Positions 1 through 8,643 of a stretch of 64,000 nucleotides of DNA are shown piece after piece (position 1 is the first letter of the stretch; each line of letters begins with the position of its first letter). This DNA is from CAJQQY01 sp045106765 (lineage in GTDB: Bacteria > Bacteroidota > Bacteroidia > Chitinophagales > Saprospiraceae), in assembly GCA_045106765.1 (NCBI GenBank), contig JBGCFD010000015.1:1-64000 (forward strand), given 5' to 3'. Under the pieces are notes generated by a model, which saw only the letters and a list, made by a program, of their open reading frames with translations, did not search any database and was not told the origin of the DNA. The position numbers and the translations under genes are program-made.

Positions 1-222
1 ATTTAATTTGTCTCAAAAATACTCAAATTTATGATTTTCTCATTATATGTTATTAAATATTCATATTTTGATATTCTATGCATCTTGATTCGAATATAAT
101 AAAATTTATATTGGAACACTCACAATATAAACCTTTTGATAATATCTCAACTCTCTTTCTATTTGGTAAATTAATTTCACAAAAATTATCAAACTACACA
201 ATCATTGACAATTCAAAATAAA

Positions 223-253
223 ATCGTAATTTTGTCACTACACAAATTACGAT
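223..253 (+). promoter_or_regulatory. Palindromic operator over the -7 promoter of the XRE/ImmA-PIN pair
   Basis: The arms at 223-235 and 242-253 form an inverted repeat (ATCGTAATTTTGT / ACAAATTACGAT, one extra T on the left). The left arm contains TAATTTTG at 227-234, which fits the Bacteroidota -7 element TAnnTTTG. The palindrome ends four bases before the ATG at 258. A regulator bound here would block the promoter, so self-repression by the XRE protein encoded directly downstream is the simplest reading. The repeat is seen in the sequence; its role is inferred. Confidence 0.6.
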
Positions 254-257
254 TAAA

Positions 258-1337
258 ATGCAAAAAATCCATTTCCCCCACCGCCTAAAATCCGCCCGCC
301 AAATGCGAGGCCTATCCCTTCGTAACTTAACTGATTTATTAAAAAACAAAATCAGCCGTCAATCCATCAGTCAATACGAAAACGGAGCAATGTTTCCCTC
401 TCGTGAAAATCTATTGCTTTTATGCGATGCATTAAATGTATCGTTAGATTATTTTAACCGACCTGAAATTGAATTAGAAGAAATAGAATATCGAAAATTA
501 AAAAATCTCTCTGTCAAAGAACGACAAATGATTGAAGCAGAAGCAGCCGATTTTTTAAGTCGATTTTTGGAAGTAGAAGAATTATTAGGAATCGAAGGTG
601 ACTTCAAAAAGCCATGGAAAACTCATCAAGTGAACTCCAATGATGATGTAGAAAAAGCTGCCATCAAATTAAGGAAGACTTGGAAACTAGGTGAAAATCC
701 AATTCCAAATGTAGTCGAATTATTAGAAGACAAACGCATCAAAGTTTTTGAAATAGATGCCAACGATGCATTTAGCGGAATGGCAGCCAAGGCAGGTGAC
801 GACAAATATTTGATTGTTTTAAATAAAAACGAAGCTGTTGAAACTCCTCGAAAAAGATTTACTGCTTTGCATGAATTAGCGCATATTATTTTAGATTTTC
901 CAAAAAAATTAAAGGACTCAAAAGAAGGCGAAAAGCAAATGGAAAAATATTGTCACTATTTTGCAGGAGCGATGCTTTTTCCAAAATCAAATCTTGAAAA
1001 AGAATTGGGTGTCACTCGGCAAAGAATTCATTTAATCGAATTATTAACCATCAAAGAAGAATATGGAATTTCGATGCAAGCTTTTTTATATCGTTTGAGA
1101 AATTTAAATTTTATCAGCGAGCATCATTATCGTTTGCAAATGAAAATGATTATCCAAAGAGAATGGAAGAAAAAAGAACCGAATCCATTTCTTGGAAAAG
1201 AGCATTCTAATCGTTTACTCCAATTATTATATCGAGGCATTGCGGAGGAAATCATTTCTATTTCCAAAGCAGCAAGTCTCTACGGAATGAAATTATCTGA
1301 CTTTCGAAAAATAACAAAAGAACACTTTCTTAACTAA
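258..1337 (+). CDS. XRE-family regulator fused to an ImmA/IrrE metallopeptidase domain
   Basis: The 359-residue protein starts with a helix-turn-helix of the XRE/Cro type (about residues 10-65, including RQSISQYENG). From about residue 130 it continues as an ImmA/IrrE-type (COG2856) zinc peptidase with the metal motif HELAH at 205-209. Proteins of this build bind their own promoter and can act as antitoxins or as repressors removed by proteolysis. The stop codon TAA shares one base with the ATG of the PIN-domain gene, so the two are very probably translated together. The palindrome over its promoter fits autoregulation. Domain calls are firm; the toxin-antitoxin role is inferred from the pairing. 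Confidence 0.88.
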   Translation: MQKIHFPHRLKSARQMRGLSLRNLTDLLKNKISRQSISQYENGAMFPSRENLLLLCDALNVSLDYFNRPEIELEEIEYRKLKNLSVKERQMIEAEAADFLSRFLEVEELLGIEGDFKKPWKTHQVNSNDDVEKAAIKLRKTWKLGENPIPNVVELLEDKRIKVFEIDANDAFSGMAAKAGDDKYLIVLNKNEAVETPRKRFTALHELAHIILDFPKKLKDSKEGEKQMEKYCHYFAGAMLFPKSNLEKELGVTRQRIHLIELLTIKEEYGISMQAFLYRLRNLNFISEHHYRLQMKMIIQREWKKKEPNPFLGKEHSNRLLQLLYRGIAEEIISISKAASLYGMKLSDFRKITKEHFLN

Positions 1338-1837
1338 TGACACTTGCCGTAACGGACGCTAACATCTTTATAGATTTATTTGAATTAAAATTGCTTTCTC
1401 TATTTTTTGAATTGGATTTAGACATCTACACCACTCAAGAAGTATTGTTGGAATGCGATAAAATTCAAAGAGAACAACTTCAACTTTTTATCAAAAATAA
1501 AAAATTGATCGTCAAAAACATTTCTGATGCAGACGCATTGAAAATGGAATCTATGACTTTTAACAAAGGTCTTTCTGAACCTGATAAAAGTGTTTTATTT
1601 GTCGCAAAAAATGAAAATGGAATGGTCATCTCTGGCGATAAATTAATTCGAAAATGGTGTCAAAAAAATAAAATCGAGGTTCATGGTATCCTTTGGGTTT
1701 TGGATGAAATAAATCAAGCACAATTAATTTCATCCCAAGAAGTGATTGAGAAATTAGAAACTTTATTGCAATTTAATTTTTGGCTGCCGACCATTGCGGC
1801 AAATGAATTATTGGAAAGATGGCGAAAAGAATTATAG
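1337..1837 (+). CDS. PIN-domain protein, probable RNase toxin partner of the XRE/ImmA protein
   Basis: This 166-residue protein has the PIN-like acidic pattern: D7 in TDANIFID, an acidic pair near E39/D41, D83 in SEPDKSV and D101 in ISGDK. PIN domains are Mg/Mn-dependent nucleases and are common toxins. The gene starts on the last base of the upstream stop codon (TAATG), and a strong terminator follows about 45 bases after its end, so the two genes form a closed unit. PIN toxins are usually about 130 residues; this one has an extra C-terminal helical stretch (about 125-166). Nuclease activity is likely if all four acids are catalytic; its target RNA cannot be read from the sequence. Confidence 0.75.
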   Translation: MTLAVTDANIFIDLFELKLLSLFFELDLDIYTTQEVLLECDKIQREQLQLFIKNKKLIVKNISDADALKMESMTFNKGLSEPDKSVLFVAKNENGMVISGDKLIRKWCQKNKIEVHGILWVLDEINQAQLISSQEVIEKLETLLQFNFWLPTIAANELLERWRKEL

Positions 1838-1882
1838 ATTCATATGAATTTGAATTCATACTAAAAAGTGTAATTATAACCT

Positions 1883-1924
1883 AAAAAGAGCAGCACCTCT
1901 CCTCCGAAAGTCGCTGCTCTTTTT
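1883..1924. terminator. Bidirectional intrinsic terminator
   Basis: A 12-bp stem (AAAAAGAGCAGC at 1883-1894, GCTGCTCTTTTT at 1913-1924) has an A-tract on one side and a T-tract on the other. It sits between the convergent PIN gene and the gene ending at 1945, and can stop transcription both ways. Confidence 0.85.
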
Positions 1925-1944
1925 ATCAAAAAATACTTCATCAA

Positions 1945-3198
1945 CTAATCATCCATCCTCAAAAAACTTTCTAAAGCCTTATTAAAATATTCCCGAAGTA
2001 TTTCTTTTTCTCCGTCTTCTACTTCTCCTAAAATTTTCATTTTCTCTTGAAAATAATCATCCGCATCCTCAATAGATGAAGGAACATCTTTTCCATTTTC
2101 AATATCTTGCTGGATGAATATAAAAAAAGTTCTTTCCAAAAGAAAATCTCCATTTTCTCTTTTCGTCATCGTATTTGAAACCTTTTTCGAATAAATTCTA
2201 TACTCCGCTTCCGTCATTTTTTCATATTCTTTCTCTGATAACATTCTCGGCACAGGCTCATAATCTTCTTCCAATAGAAAACCAATACTCTGATGTTCAA
2301 TCATTTTTTCCAAAATAAAAACTACATTTCTCTCCATAAATTTCCTTGCGTCTGCATCCTCAATTTCTGTAAATAATTCACTTTTTTCTAAATTATAAAT
2401 CACCGTTTCCACCATTTCTTCAAAAAAAGCTGGTTCATCTATTAGCGCATCAAAATCACCTTCAACCTCTTTTAAAATACCATCTGCTATAAAAACCTGA
2501 ATTTCATAAGCCATTTGATTTTCTTCATTCATCTTTTTGGATTTCGCTGAAATTATCTCCAATGGAATTTTTTGACTCAATCGAAAATCGCTTTCCTCCA
2601 TTGCCTCAAAAAGATCATCTTCTACATGAGTTGCGTATTCAAAGTTACCCGCACCTACATTTTTCGATAACGTGTTCAGTATCTTATCTACATTGTCAAA
2701 TGGTCCTGACATATAAAATGGTTTTCCGTCTTTTCCAAATTCGATATCCATATATTCAACATCTTCCACATCAGGCAAAATGTATTCTGTTAATTTAAAG
2801 TCTTGATGTGGATCGAATCCAAGATCTTCAGCATATTCTCTTGCTCCATAAATAAGATTGAATGCTAATTGAGGTTCGATTTCAATCATTCCACCATTTT
2901 CACTCAAGTTCATATCTATGAAATCTCGATAGTCATCCTCTAGACCAAACAATTGGAACATCGTATTTTTTATCCCTAAACAAAAAATATCTACCACATA
3001 AAAACCTGCTAATACGGCTCCATTTGGTTTTTGCCGAGCAACTATAATTTGAGTGATACCCGATTCTTCCCAATCAGGCATTGCCAAACATTCTAATATT
3101 TTTAATTTTCTAGCAGCTTGTTTTATATAGTTTGCCATACTCAATGACTTGCCAGAATTTGATGATTTCTTTTTAGTCTTTTTCCGCTTCTTTGCCAT
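1945..3198 (-). CDS. Acidic protein of unknown function with a lysine-rich N-terminus
   Basis: I do not recognise this 417-residue family. The first 15 residues are almost all Lys/Arg/Ser, then the protein becomes strongly acidic with many Glu/Asp-rich helices. A hydrophobic stretch near residues 50-85 (around GAVLAGFYVVDIFCLG) looks like a folded beta core rather than a membrane span. There is no signal peptide, so a cytoplasmic location is likely. It stands alone on the minus strand between two terminators. The basic tail could bind nucleic acid, but nothing here shows that. Confidence 0.6.
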   Translation of the reverse strand: MAKKRKKTKKKSSNSGKSLSMANYIKQAARKLKILECLAMPDWEESGITQIIVARQKPNGAVLAGFYVVDIFCLGIKNTMFQLFGLEDDYRDFIDMNLSENGGMIEIEPQLAFNLIYGAREYAEDLGFDPHQDFKLTEYILPDVEDVEYMDIEFGKDGKPFYMSGPFDNVDKILNTLSKNVGAGNFEYATHVEDDLFEAMEESDFRLSQKIPLEIISAKSKKMNEENQMAYEIQVFIADGILKEVEGDFDALIDEPAFFEEMVETVIYNLEKSELFTEIEDADARKFMERNVVFILEKMIEHQSIGFLLEEDYEPVPRMLSEKEYEKMTEAEYRIYSKKVSNTMTKRENGDFLLERTFFIFIQQDIENGKDVPSSIEDADDYFQEKMKILGEVEDGEKEILREYFNKALESFLRMDD

Positions 3199-3251
3199 GA
3201 TTTTTTTTTGAAAATTTACAACTTAATTTTTAAATCTGGAAAAAAAATTAA

Positions 3252-3295
3252 AAAAAAGAGCAACGCCTTTCGAATGAAAAGTATTACTCTTTTTT
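3252..3295 (-). terminator. Intrinsic terminator of the DUF4301 gene
   Basis: AAAAAAGAG and CTCTTTTTT pair around an imperfect inner stem. On the minus strand the hairpin ends in a U-run, just after the stop codon of the gene at 3312-4865. Confidence 0.65.
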
Positions 3296-3311
3296 CAAAT
3301 ATTAAAAAGGC

Positions 3312-4865
3312 TTACCCCTGATGCTGCTCCCGCAACAAATCATTCACAATCTTCACCGGATTAAAAGTCTCAATATCAACCTCCACAAAAAGTGTATTCC
3401 AATCCGCCATTGCACCATTCCAAAGTCCGGGTAATTCTTGCGCTTTTAATTCTCGACCATCTTTTGATTTCATAGTGACAAAACCAGTTTTCGGATCTCG
3501 AAAATCAGTCAAATTAAATTTCTCTCCATGTGCATTTTTAATTCCACAAACCAAATCAACAGGATTGAAGTGGGAGCTTTTTTGTAAAATATTTCCTTGC
3601 TCTTCGTCGGAAGTATTGATCTGCGAACTCTCCACAATTTGTAAGGAATAAGTCCCATCTGAATTTTTAGACCAGAAAGGACCTCCGCCAGGTTCACCTT
3701 CATTTTTTACCATACCGCAAACTCGAATGGGGCGATTTAATTTTTGAATTAAAAAATCAGTTTTCTCTCGAATATGCATTCTCGTAAATCGGGAAGTAAA
3801 ATTATTGCACAAGTCTTTTTGTAAAAAATCAGAAACCTCATCAATCAATTTCTCAGAAACGTTTTCTACTTTTTCCAACTTCCTAGCATAGTCAAATAAA
3901 ACTTCTTGGTATTTAATCAATACACCCGCAAGTAATTTTTTATAGCGATAAGTAGATGCTTTCAAGTTATCAGGAACGACATTGTCTATATTTTTGATAA
4001 AAACAATATCGGCATCAATCGTATTTAAATTTTCCAAAAGAGCACCATGACCTGCAGGTCGAAACAAAATACTTCCATCCTCATTTCGAAAAGGTTGGTT
4101 CTCCAAATCTACGGCAATCGTATCTGTATAAGATTGTTGCTCAGAGAAATATGCTTTAAAAACAGATTGGTATTCATTCGAAAGTGGTTGTCCTGCACTT
4201 CGTACTTTTTCTCGAAATAATGATTTATGCTCTGGCGAAACCGTAAAGTGAATATCAACTTTCCCATCTTTATCTTTGCAATAATTGGCTCCTTCTACCA
4301 AGTGTTCTTCGAGCGGTGTTCGAGTAGCATTTTTATAATTATGAAATTCTAAAAGTCCTTTTGGAAGACCTCCATAATTTAATCCTGCTGAAGTTAAAAG
4401 GTAACGCAACACTTGCCCATATTCTTTTTTGGAAATCAAATTATTAAGGTTGGCTCCTTTTTTAGAAATGACAATTCTTAGTGATTCATAGAATGCGAAT
4501 TGTTCGATATTTTTAAAAAAATTGAAAACAGAACCAAAAGAAGTATCGCTTTCAAATTCTTTAATCGCTTGTTCTGATCCATCGTATTTTTCCATAAAAG
4601 AAAACAACGATTTAAACATACGACTGGCTGCACCTGATGCTGGAACAAATTTATAAATTTGATAATTAGACATTTCTCTTTCGTACATATTCACATAACC
4701 ATCAATTTCTTTTTTGTCAAATTTCAAAATACCATCTCCAATCGTCGCCGCTTTTTGCAACTCCATAAATGGAAATCCTTCTTCAAAATTTTTAATTTGT
4801 TCTGCCAATTTTGCTTGACTAATTCCTTTTGCTTTTATTTGCTCTAAATCTTTTTCGGAAAACAT
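3312..4865 (-). CDS. DUF4301 family protein
   Basis: The 517-residue length and the N-terminus (FSEKDLEQIKAKGI) fit DUF4301, a family I know from Bacteroidota with no settled function. Visible motifs include a glycine-rich SGAASRMFKSLF near residue 78 and FRPAGHGALLENL near residue 268. Both resemble loops of UDP-sugar pyrophosphorylases and other sugar nucleotidyltransferases (a phosphate-binding SGxxSR-like loop and the GHG uridine loop), so a related fold is possible. No signal peptide or membrane span is present, so it should be cytosolic. It is a single-gene unit with its own terminator, divergent from the S66 peptidase gene. Family assignment is good; the enzymatic idea is inference. 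Confidence 0.75.
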   Translation of the reverse strand: MFSEKDLEQIKAKGISQAKLAEQIKNFEEGFPFMELQKAATIGDGILKFDKKEIDGYVNMYEREMSNYQIYKFVPASGAASRMFKSLFSFMEKYDGSEQAIKEFESDTSFGSVFNFFKNIEQFAFYESLRIVISKKGANLNNLISKKEYGQVLRYLLTSAGLNYGGLPKGLLEFHNYKNATRTPLEEHLVEGANYCKDKDGKVDIHFTVSPEHKSLFREKVRSAGQPLSNEYQSVFKAYFSEQQSYTDTIAVDLENQPFRNEDGSILFRPAGHGALLENLNTIDADIVFIKNIDNVVPDNLKASTYRYKKLLAGVLIKYQEVLFDYARKLEKVENVSEKLIDEVSDFLQKDLCNNFTSRFTRMHIREKTDFLIQKLNRPIRVCGMVKNEGEPGGGPFWSKNSDGTYSLQIVESSQINTSDEEQGNILQKSSHFNPVDLVCGIKNAHGEKFNLTDFRDPKTGFVTMKSKDGRELKAQELPGLWNGAMADWNTLFVEVDIETFNPVKIVNDLLREQHQG

Positions 4866-4939
4866 ATCTTTACTTTTTTAAGAGGAGTTAATAGTAAGGT
4901 TGTTTGTTTCGGTATCTTGACTCCTAAAATAAATTATTT

Positions 4940-5983
4940 ATGAATCGAAGGCAATTTAATAAAAAAATTTTGATAGGTTTAGGGAGTTCAGTAATTGCTC
5001 CAATAATTTACAATAACAATACAAATACGGATATGAAAAAATGTCTAAAACCAAAAGCCTTAGCTCCCGGAGATACTATTGGATTGATTACACCAAGTAG
5101 TTCAATTACTGAAGCAAAATTAGAAAAAGCAATTGCTAACATGAAAATGCTAGGTCTAAAAGTGAAGTTGGGAAAACATATCAAAGCCATCAACGGTTAC
5201 CTCGCAGGAACTGACGAACAACGTTTGGAGGATTTACATAATATGTTTGCTGATGATGAAGTAGATGGAATTTGGTGCATCAGGGGAGGTTATGGAGTGG
5301 GGAGAATTTTACCAAAAATTAATTATAAACTCATCAAAAAAAATCCAAAAGTACTAATCGGTTATAGCGATATTACGGCATTGCTTTTGGCCATTTATCA
5401 AAAAACTGGATTAATTGGATTTCATGGACCATTGGCTTCTTCTGAATTTACAGATTATTCCGTCAAGCATTTAAAAGGTGTACTCATGAATCCGCAAATG
5501 TCTTACACCATAGGACACGCAAAGGATAGCGACGATTCAAGAAATAAAGTTTATCACTCCAAAGTTATTCGATCGGGCAAGGCAGAAGGAAAATTGACTG
5601 GAGGTAATCTGACACTTTTAGCTGCGGCGATGGGAACTAATTTTCAGCCTAAGTTTAAAAACAAACTCGTTTTTATCGAAGACATTGGCGAACGTCCTTA
5701 TCGTTTGGATCGTATGTTTACGCAAATTTTGCAAGGGTCAGATTTGCACAAAGCAGCTGGAATTATTTTGGGTGTTTTTGCAGATTGTGAAGCGAAGGAA
5801 GGAAGTCGATCGCTTTCGTTGATGGAGATGTTTGAGGATCGATTGGGGCATTTAGGAATACCGATTATTTATGGTTTGTCATTGGGACATATTAAAAATC
5901 ATATGACGTTGCCGGTGGGAATTGAGGCGAAAATTGATGCTGACAAAAGAACGGTTACGTTGCTTGAAAGAGCAGTAAAATGA
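4940..5983 (+). CDS. S66 family LD-carboxypeptidase with an N-terminal export signal
   Basis: S66 peptidases cut the L,D bond to the terminal D-alanine of murein tetrapeptides and act in cell-wall recycling. The catalytic triad can be placed: Ser143 in GYSDIT, Glu247 in VFIEDIGERP and His317 in LGHIKN. The family signatures IRGGYGVGR and LTGGNLTLL are present. The N-terminus MNRRQFNKK plus a hydrophobic stretch resembles a Tat-type signal, so the enzyme may be exported, unlike the cytosolic LdcA of Escherichia coli. A dipeptide epimerase later in the window would act downstream in muropeptide use. The stop codon is the first element of a palindromic repeat. Confidence 0.9.
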   Translation: MNRRQFNKKILIGLGSSVIAPIIYNNNTNTDMKKCLKPKALAPGDTIGLITPSSSITEAKLEKAIANMKMLGLKVKLGKHIKAINGYLAGTDEQRLEDLHNMFADDEVDGIWCIRGGYGVGRILPKINYKLIKKNPKVLIGYSDITALLLAIYQKTGLIGFHGPLASSEFTDYSVKHLKGVLMNPQMSYTIGHAKDSDDSRNKVYHSKVIRSGKAEGKLTGGNLTLLAAAMGTNFQPKFKNKLVFIEDIGERPYRLDRMFTQILQGSDLHKAAGIILGVFADCEAKEGSRSLSLMEMFEDRLGHLGIPIIYGLSLGHIKNHMTLPVGIEAKIDADKRTVTLLERAVK

Positions 5984-6090
5984 ATATCGAATAAGGATTT
6001 TAGAAGTTTGACAATGCTAGTTTTGTAATTTCTATGAGAAGCATGGATACTTCTAAAATCTCAAATCCTTGTTCGATATTCGATATTCAT
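5982..6090. repeat. Family B palindromic repeat, copy 1
   Basis: The left arm (GAATATCGAATAAGGATTTT, then AGAAGTTTGACAATGC) and the right arm (AATCTCAAATCCTTGTTCGA, then TATTCGATATTC) form an imperfect inverted repeat. It fills almost the whole gap between two convergent genes and begins inside the stop codon of the S66 gene. The same arms recur at 30461-30581 and, diverged, at 35023-35107. Confidence 0.85.
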
Positions 6091-6091
6091 T

Positions 6092-6835
6092 TTATTCAAT
6101 CATCGCCGTCTTATGCAAAATCGGCAATTGTCCACCATACGCCTTTGCAATATTTTCCTTAGTAAAAGTAGTTTCCGTATCTCCATAAGCCACCAATCTT
6201 TGATTCAACAAAACCACTTTATCAAAATAATCTTCCACCGTCGAAAGATCATGATGAACGACCAGAAGTGTTTTTCCTTCTTCCGCCAACCTTTTTAAAA
6301 TTTGAATAATTTTTTCTTCCGTCAACATATCGACTCCAACAAACGGCTCATCCAAAAAGAAAATATCTGCCTCTTGGCAAAGTGCTCTTGCAAGGAAAAC
6401 TCTCTGCTGTTGTCCGCCTGAGAGTTCGCCAATTTGACGATCTCGAAATTCCGACATGCCTACTTCTTCCAATGCATCCATGGTCATTGCTTTGTCGGCT
6501 TTGCTCAATCTTTGAAAAATCTTTTTGTGTGGATATCTTCCCATCAAGACAATATCAAAAACTGTTGCGGGGAAAGTCCAATCCACATCATTTTTTTGAG
6601 GAACGTAAACGACTTCTTTGCGTTGGGTTTCGATCCCTTTCTCATTGATCTTTACCTTTCCTGTATTTATTTCTACCAATCCTAAAATGGCTTTAAACAA
6701 AGTAGATTTCCCTGCCCCATTTGGACCGACGACACCATAAATTTTGCCTGCCTCCATCTCCAAAAAAATATTGGTGAGTACTCTTTTCTTTTCATAAGAA
6801 ACGGAAAGTCCGCTTACAGAAATGATTGATTGCAT
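6092..6835 (-). CDS. Metal ABC transporter ATP-binding protein (ZnuC/MntB type)
   Basis: This is a complete 247-residue ABC ATPase: Walker A GPNGAGKST at 37-45, signature LSGGQQQR at 138-145, Walker B IFFLDEP at 158-164 and an H-loop HHD near 196. The sequence around the Q-loop (VPQKNDVDWTFP) is typical of Mn/Zn/Fe-type transporters of the ZnuC/MntB/SitB group. It is the last gene of a unit with the metal-binding protein and a DtxR/MntR-type regulator, though a palindromic repeat of about 120 bp separates it from the binding-protein gene. No permease gene lies next to it, which is unusual. Confidence 0.9.
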   Translation of the reverse strand: MQSIISVSGLSVSYEKKRVLTNIFLEMEAGKIYGVVGPNGAGKSTLFKAILGLVEINTGKVKINEKGIETQRKEVVYVPQKNDVDWTFPATVFDIVLMGRYPHKKIFQRLSKADKAMTMDALEEVGMSEFRDRQIGELSGGQQQRVFLARALCQEADIFFLDEPFVGVDMLTEEKIIQILKRLAEEGKTLLVVHHDLSTVEDYFDKVVLLNQRLVAYGDTETTFTKENIAKAYGGQLPILHKTAMIE

Positions 6836-6847
6836 AATTTTTATTTT

Positions 6848-6969
6848 ACGTGGAAGTCTGCTTTAGCTGACCTGAAAAAAATGAGTAATGGGGTAATATA
6901 ATATTGAAGTTGTTTTTCAAAAAAAATCACTTCGCTCTTTTCAGGTCTACTAAAGCAGACTTCCACGTG
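6848..6969. repeat. Family A palindromic repeat, copy A1
   Basis: The arms at about 6848-6876 and 6941-6969 share ACGTGGAAGTCTGCTTTAG and its complement, around a less conserved centre. The right arm stops exactly where the stop codon of the metal-binding protein gene begins (6970). The repeat lies inside a metal-transport operon, between the binding protein and the ATPase. Confidence 0.9.
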
Positions 6970-7959
6970 TTAGTTCATACTTCGATACACAAAGAAAAAT
7001 GCTCCGATAAATAGTACTCCTAAAATTCCATACAGCAACATATTATTTTTTCCCTCAGAAACTTCGGCAACTTTTGGTGTTACCTTTCGAGATAATGCTT
7101 TGACGATCACATCAGTATTATATTTTAGCATTGCCAAATAGCTTGGAGCATCACTATCTTTATTGCCTATGGAATCTGAAAACAATGATCCACCAATTCT
7201 AATATCATTTGACTCGGCTAGTTGTTGCAGCATTTTTGGATTTACCGTTGACTCGATAAAGACTGCGGGAACACCGCTTTCACGAATAACCTTATCTACT
7301 TTCGTATAATCAGACGTTTGCGCTTGTGCATCAGTCGACGTTCCTAAAATTGACTCTAATCGAATTCCATATTTTCTTCCGTAATATTGAAAGGCATCAT
7401 GAGAAGTAATCAAAATTCTTTGCTGCTCAGGAATTGTTTTGATTTGATCTTTAATATATTGATCTAAATCTTGTAATTTTTTTCGATACACTTCGAAGTT
7501 CTTTTCATAAAAATCTTTATTCTCAGCATCGTATTCAACCATCGCCTTAGTGATATTTTCAGCATAAATAATTCCATTCGCCGCATTCATCCAAGCATGT
7601 GGGTCAGCAGAATTAGCGTAAGTTAAACTCTCGATAACATCGACGCCTTCCGTCACTTTGACCACATTGGCTTTGGTCCCAGAATTCTCTATCAACTTTA
7701 ACAACCAACCTTCAAAGGTCAAATCATTTTTAAAAATAACATCTGCGTAAGCTACCATTGTAGCATCGCCAGGAGTTGGTTCATAAGTGTGAGGATCTTT
7801 TCCGATGGGAACAATGGTCGTTACTTCAAATTTGTCCCCTACAATATTTTGAGCAATATCGAAAATCATAGAAGCTGTGGCTACTATCTTTGGTTTATCC
7901 GCTGCATTTAATAACATTGGAATTACAAAAAGGAAAATTAGAATTTGTATCTTTTTCAT
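6970..7959 (-). CDS. Metal ABC transporter substrate-binding protein (ZnuA/MntA type) with a C-terminal membrane anchor
   Basis: The ATG at 7959 is chosen because it opens a clean signal peptide (MKKIQILIFLFVIPMLLNAA); a longer frame from 7992 would overlap the regulator gene. Ligand residues of the cluster A-I metal-binding family are visible: DPHTYEP, DPHAWMN, TSHDAF and FSDSIG. No lipobox Cys is present. Instead the last 25 residues form a hydrophobic span (LYGILGVLFIGAFFFVY) after a short linker, so the protein seems tethered by its C-terminus. It begins five bases after the regulator's stop codon. Manganese is the likeliest cargo, because the regulator looks MntR-like, but zinc or iron cannot be excluded. 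Confidence 0.88.
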   Translation of the reverse strand: MKKIQILIFLFVIPMLLNAADKPKIVATASMIFDIAQNIVGDKFEVTTIVPIGKDPHTYEPTPGDATMVAYADVIFKNDLTFEGWLLKLIENSGTKANVVKVTEGVDVIESLTYANSADPHAWMNAANGIIYAENITKAMVEYDAENKDFYEKNFEVYRKKLQDLDQYIKDQIKTIPEQQRILITSHDAFQYYGRKYGIRLESILGTSTDAQAQTSDYTKVDKVIRESGVPAVFIESTVNPKMLQQLAESNDIRIGGSLFSDSIGNKDSDAPSYLAMLKYNTDVIVKALSRKVTPKVAEVSEGKNNMLLYGILGVLFIGAFFFVYRSMN

Positions 7960-7964
7960 ATTTA

Positions 7965-8624
7965 TTATTTTTGCAAAAATAGATTCAAACAAACCTTACC
8001 TGTGATCACAATCTCTTTTGATTTATTCAATAAAATTTTTGCTGAATTATCGTACTCGTATTTTTCTAAAATTTCTATTTTCGAACCTAAACCTAACCCA
8101 AGTTGATCAAGGTATTGGAGAAATGGTGTCGATGATTCTCGCACTCCTACAACTGTTCCTTTCTCTCCTGTTTTAAATTCATTCAAAGGAGTTTGTTGAC
8201 GTGTTGCAAATTTTCCATCAGCATCAGGAATCGGATCTCCATGCGGATCGAATTTCGGATTTCCCAAAAAATTATCTAGGCGATCAATCATTTCTTTCGA
8301 TTGAATATGTTCTAATTCTTCAGCCATCTCGTGGACTTCATCCCACAGAAAATCTAATTTATCTACCAAAAAAACTTCCCACAAACGATGCTTTCGAATC
8401 AACATCGTAGCAACTCTGTTTCCCTCCTTAGTCAACTTTACTCCTTTGTGACTTTCATGAATGGCTAATTTTTTCTTAGCTAATCGCTTAACCATATCAG
8501 TCACCGATGCTGCACTCGTTTCCATTTTTTTGGAAATAGAATTAGTACTAGCCGATGGTTTTCCTTTTTCTAAAATGGAGAAAATAGCCTTTAAATAGTT
8601 CTCCTCTGTTTTAGATATTTTCAT
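7965..8624 (-). CDS. DtxR/MntR-family metal-dependent regulator
   Basis: The 219-residue protein has the DtxR layout: winged helix (about 1-65), metal-binding dimerisation domain (66-140) and a C-terminal SH3-like FeoA domain (about 150-219). The metal motif reads DEVHEMAEELEHIQS. At the position where iron sensors such as DtxR have Cys102 there is Glu, as in MntR, which points to Mn(II). HGDPIP is the conserved turn. The promoter carries a palindrome close to known DtxR-family boxes, so the regulator probably controls its own operon. The metal assignment is inference. Confidence 0.88.
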   Translation of the reverse strand: MKISKTEENYLKAIFSILEKGKPSASTNSISKKMETSAASVTDMVKRLAKKKLAIHESHKGVKLTKEGNRVATMLIRKHRLWEVFLVDKLDFLWDEVHEMAEELEHIQSKEMIDRLDNFLGNPKFDPHGDPIPDADGKFATRQQTPLNEFKTGEKGTVVGVRESSTPFLQYLDQLGLGLGSKIEILEKYEYDNSAKILLNKSKEIVITGKVCLNLFLQK

Positions 8625-8643
8625 TTATGATTTTAATTTTTTA

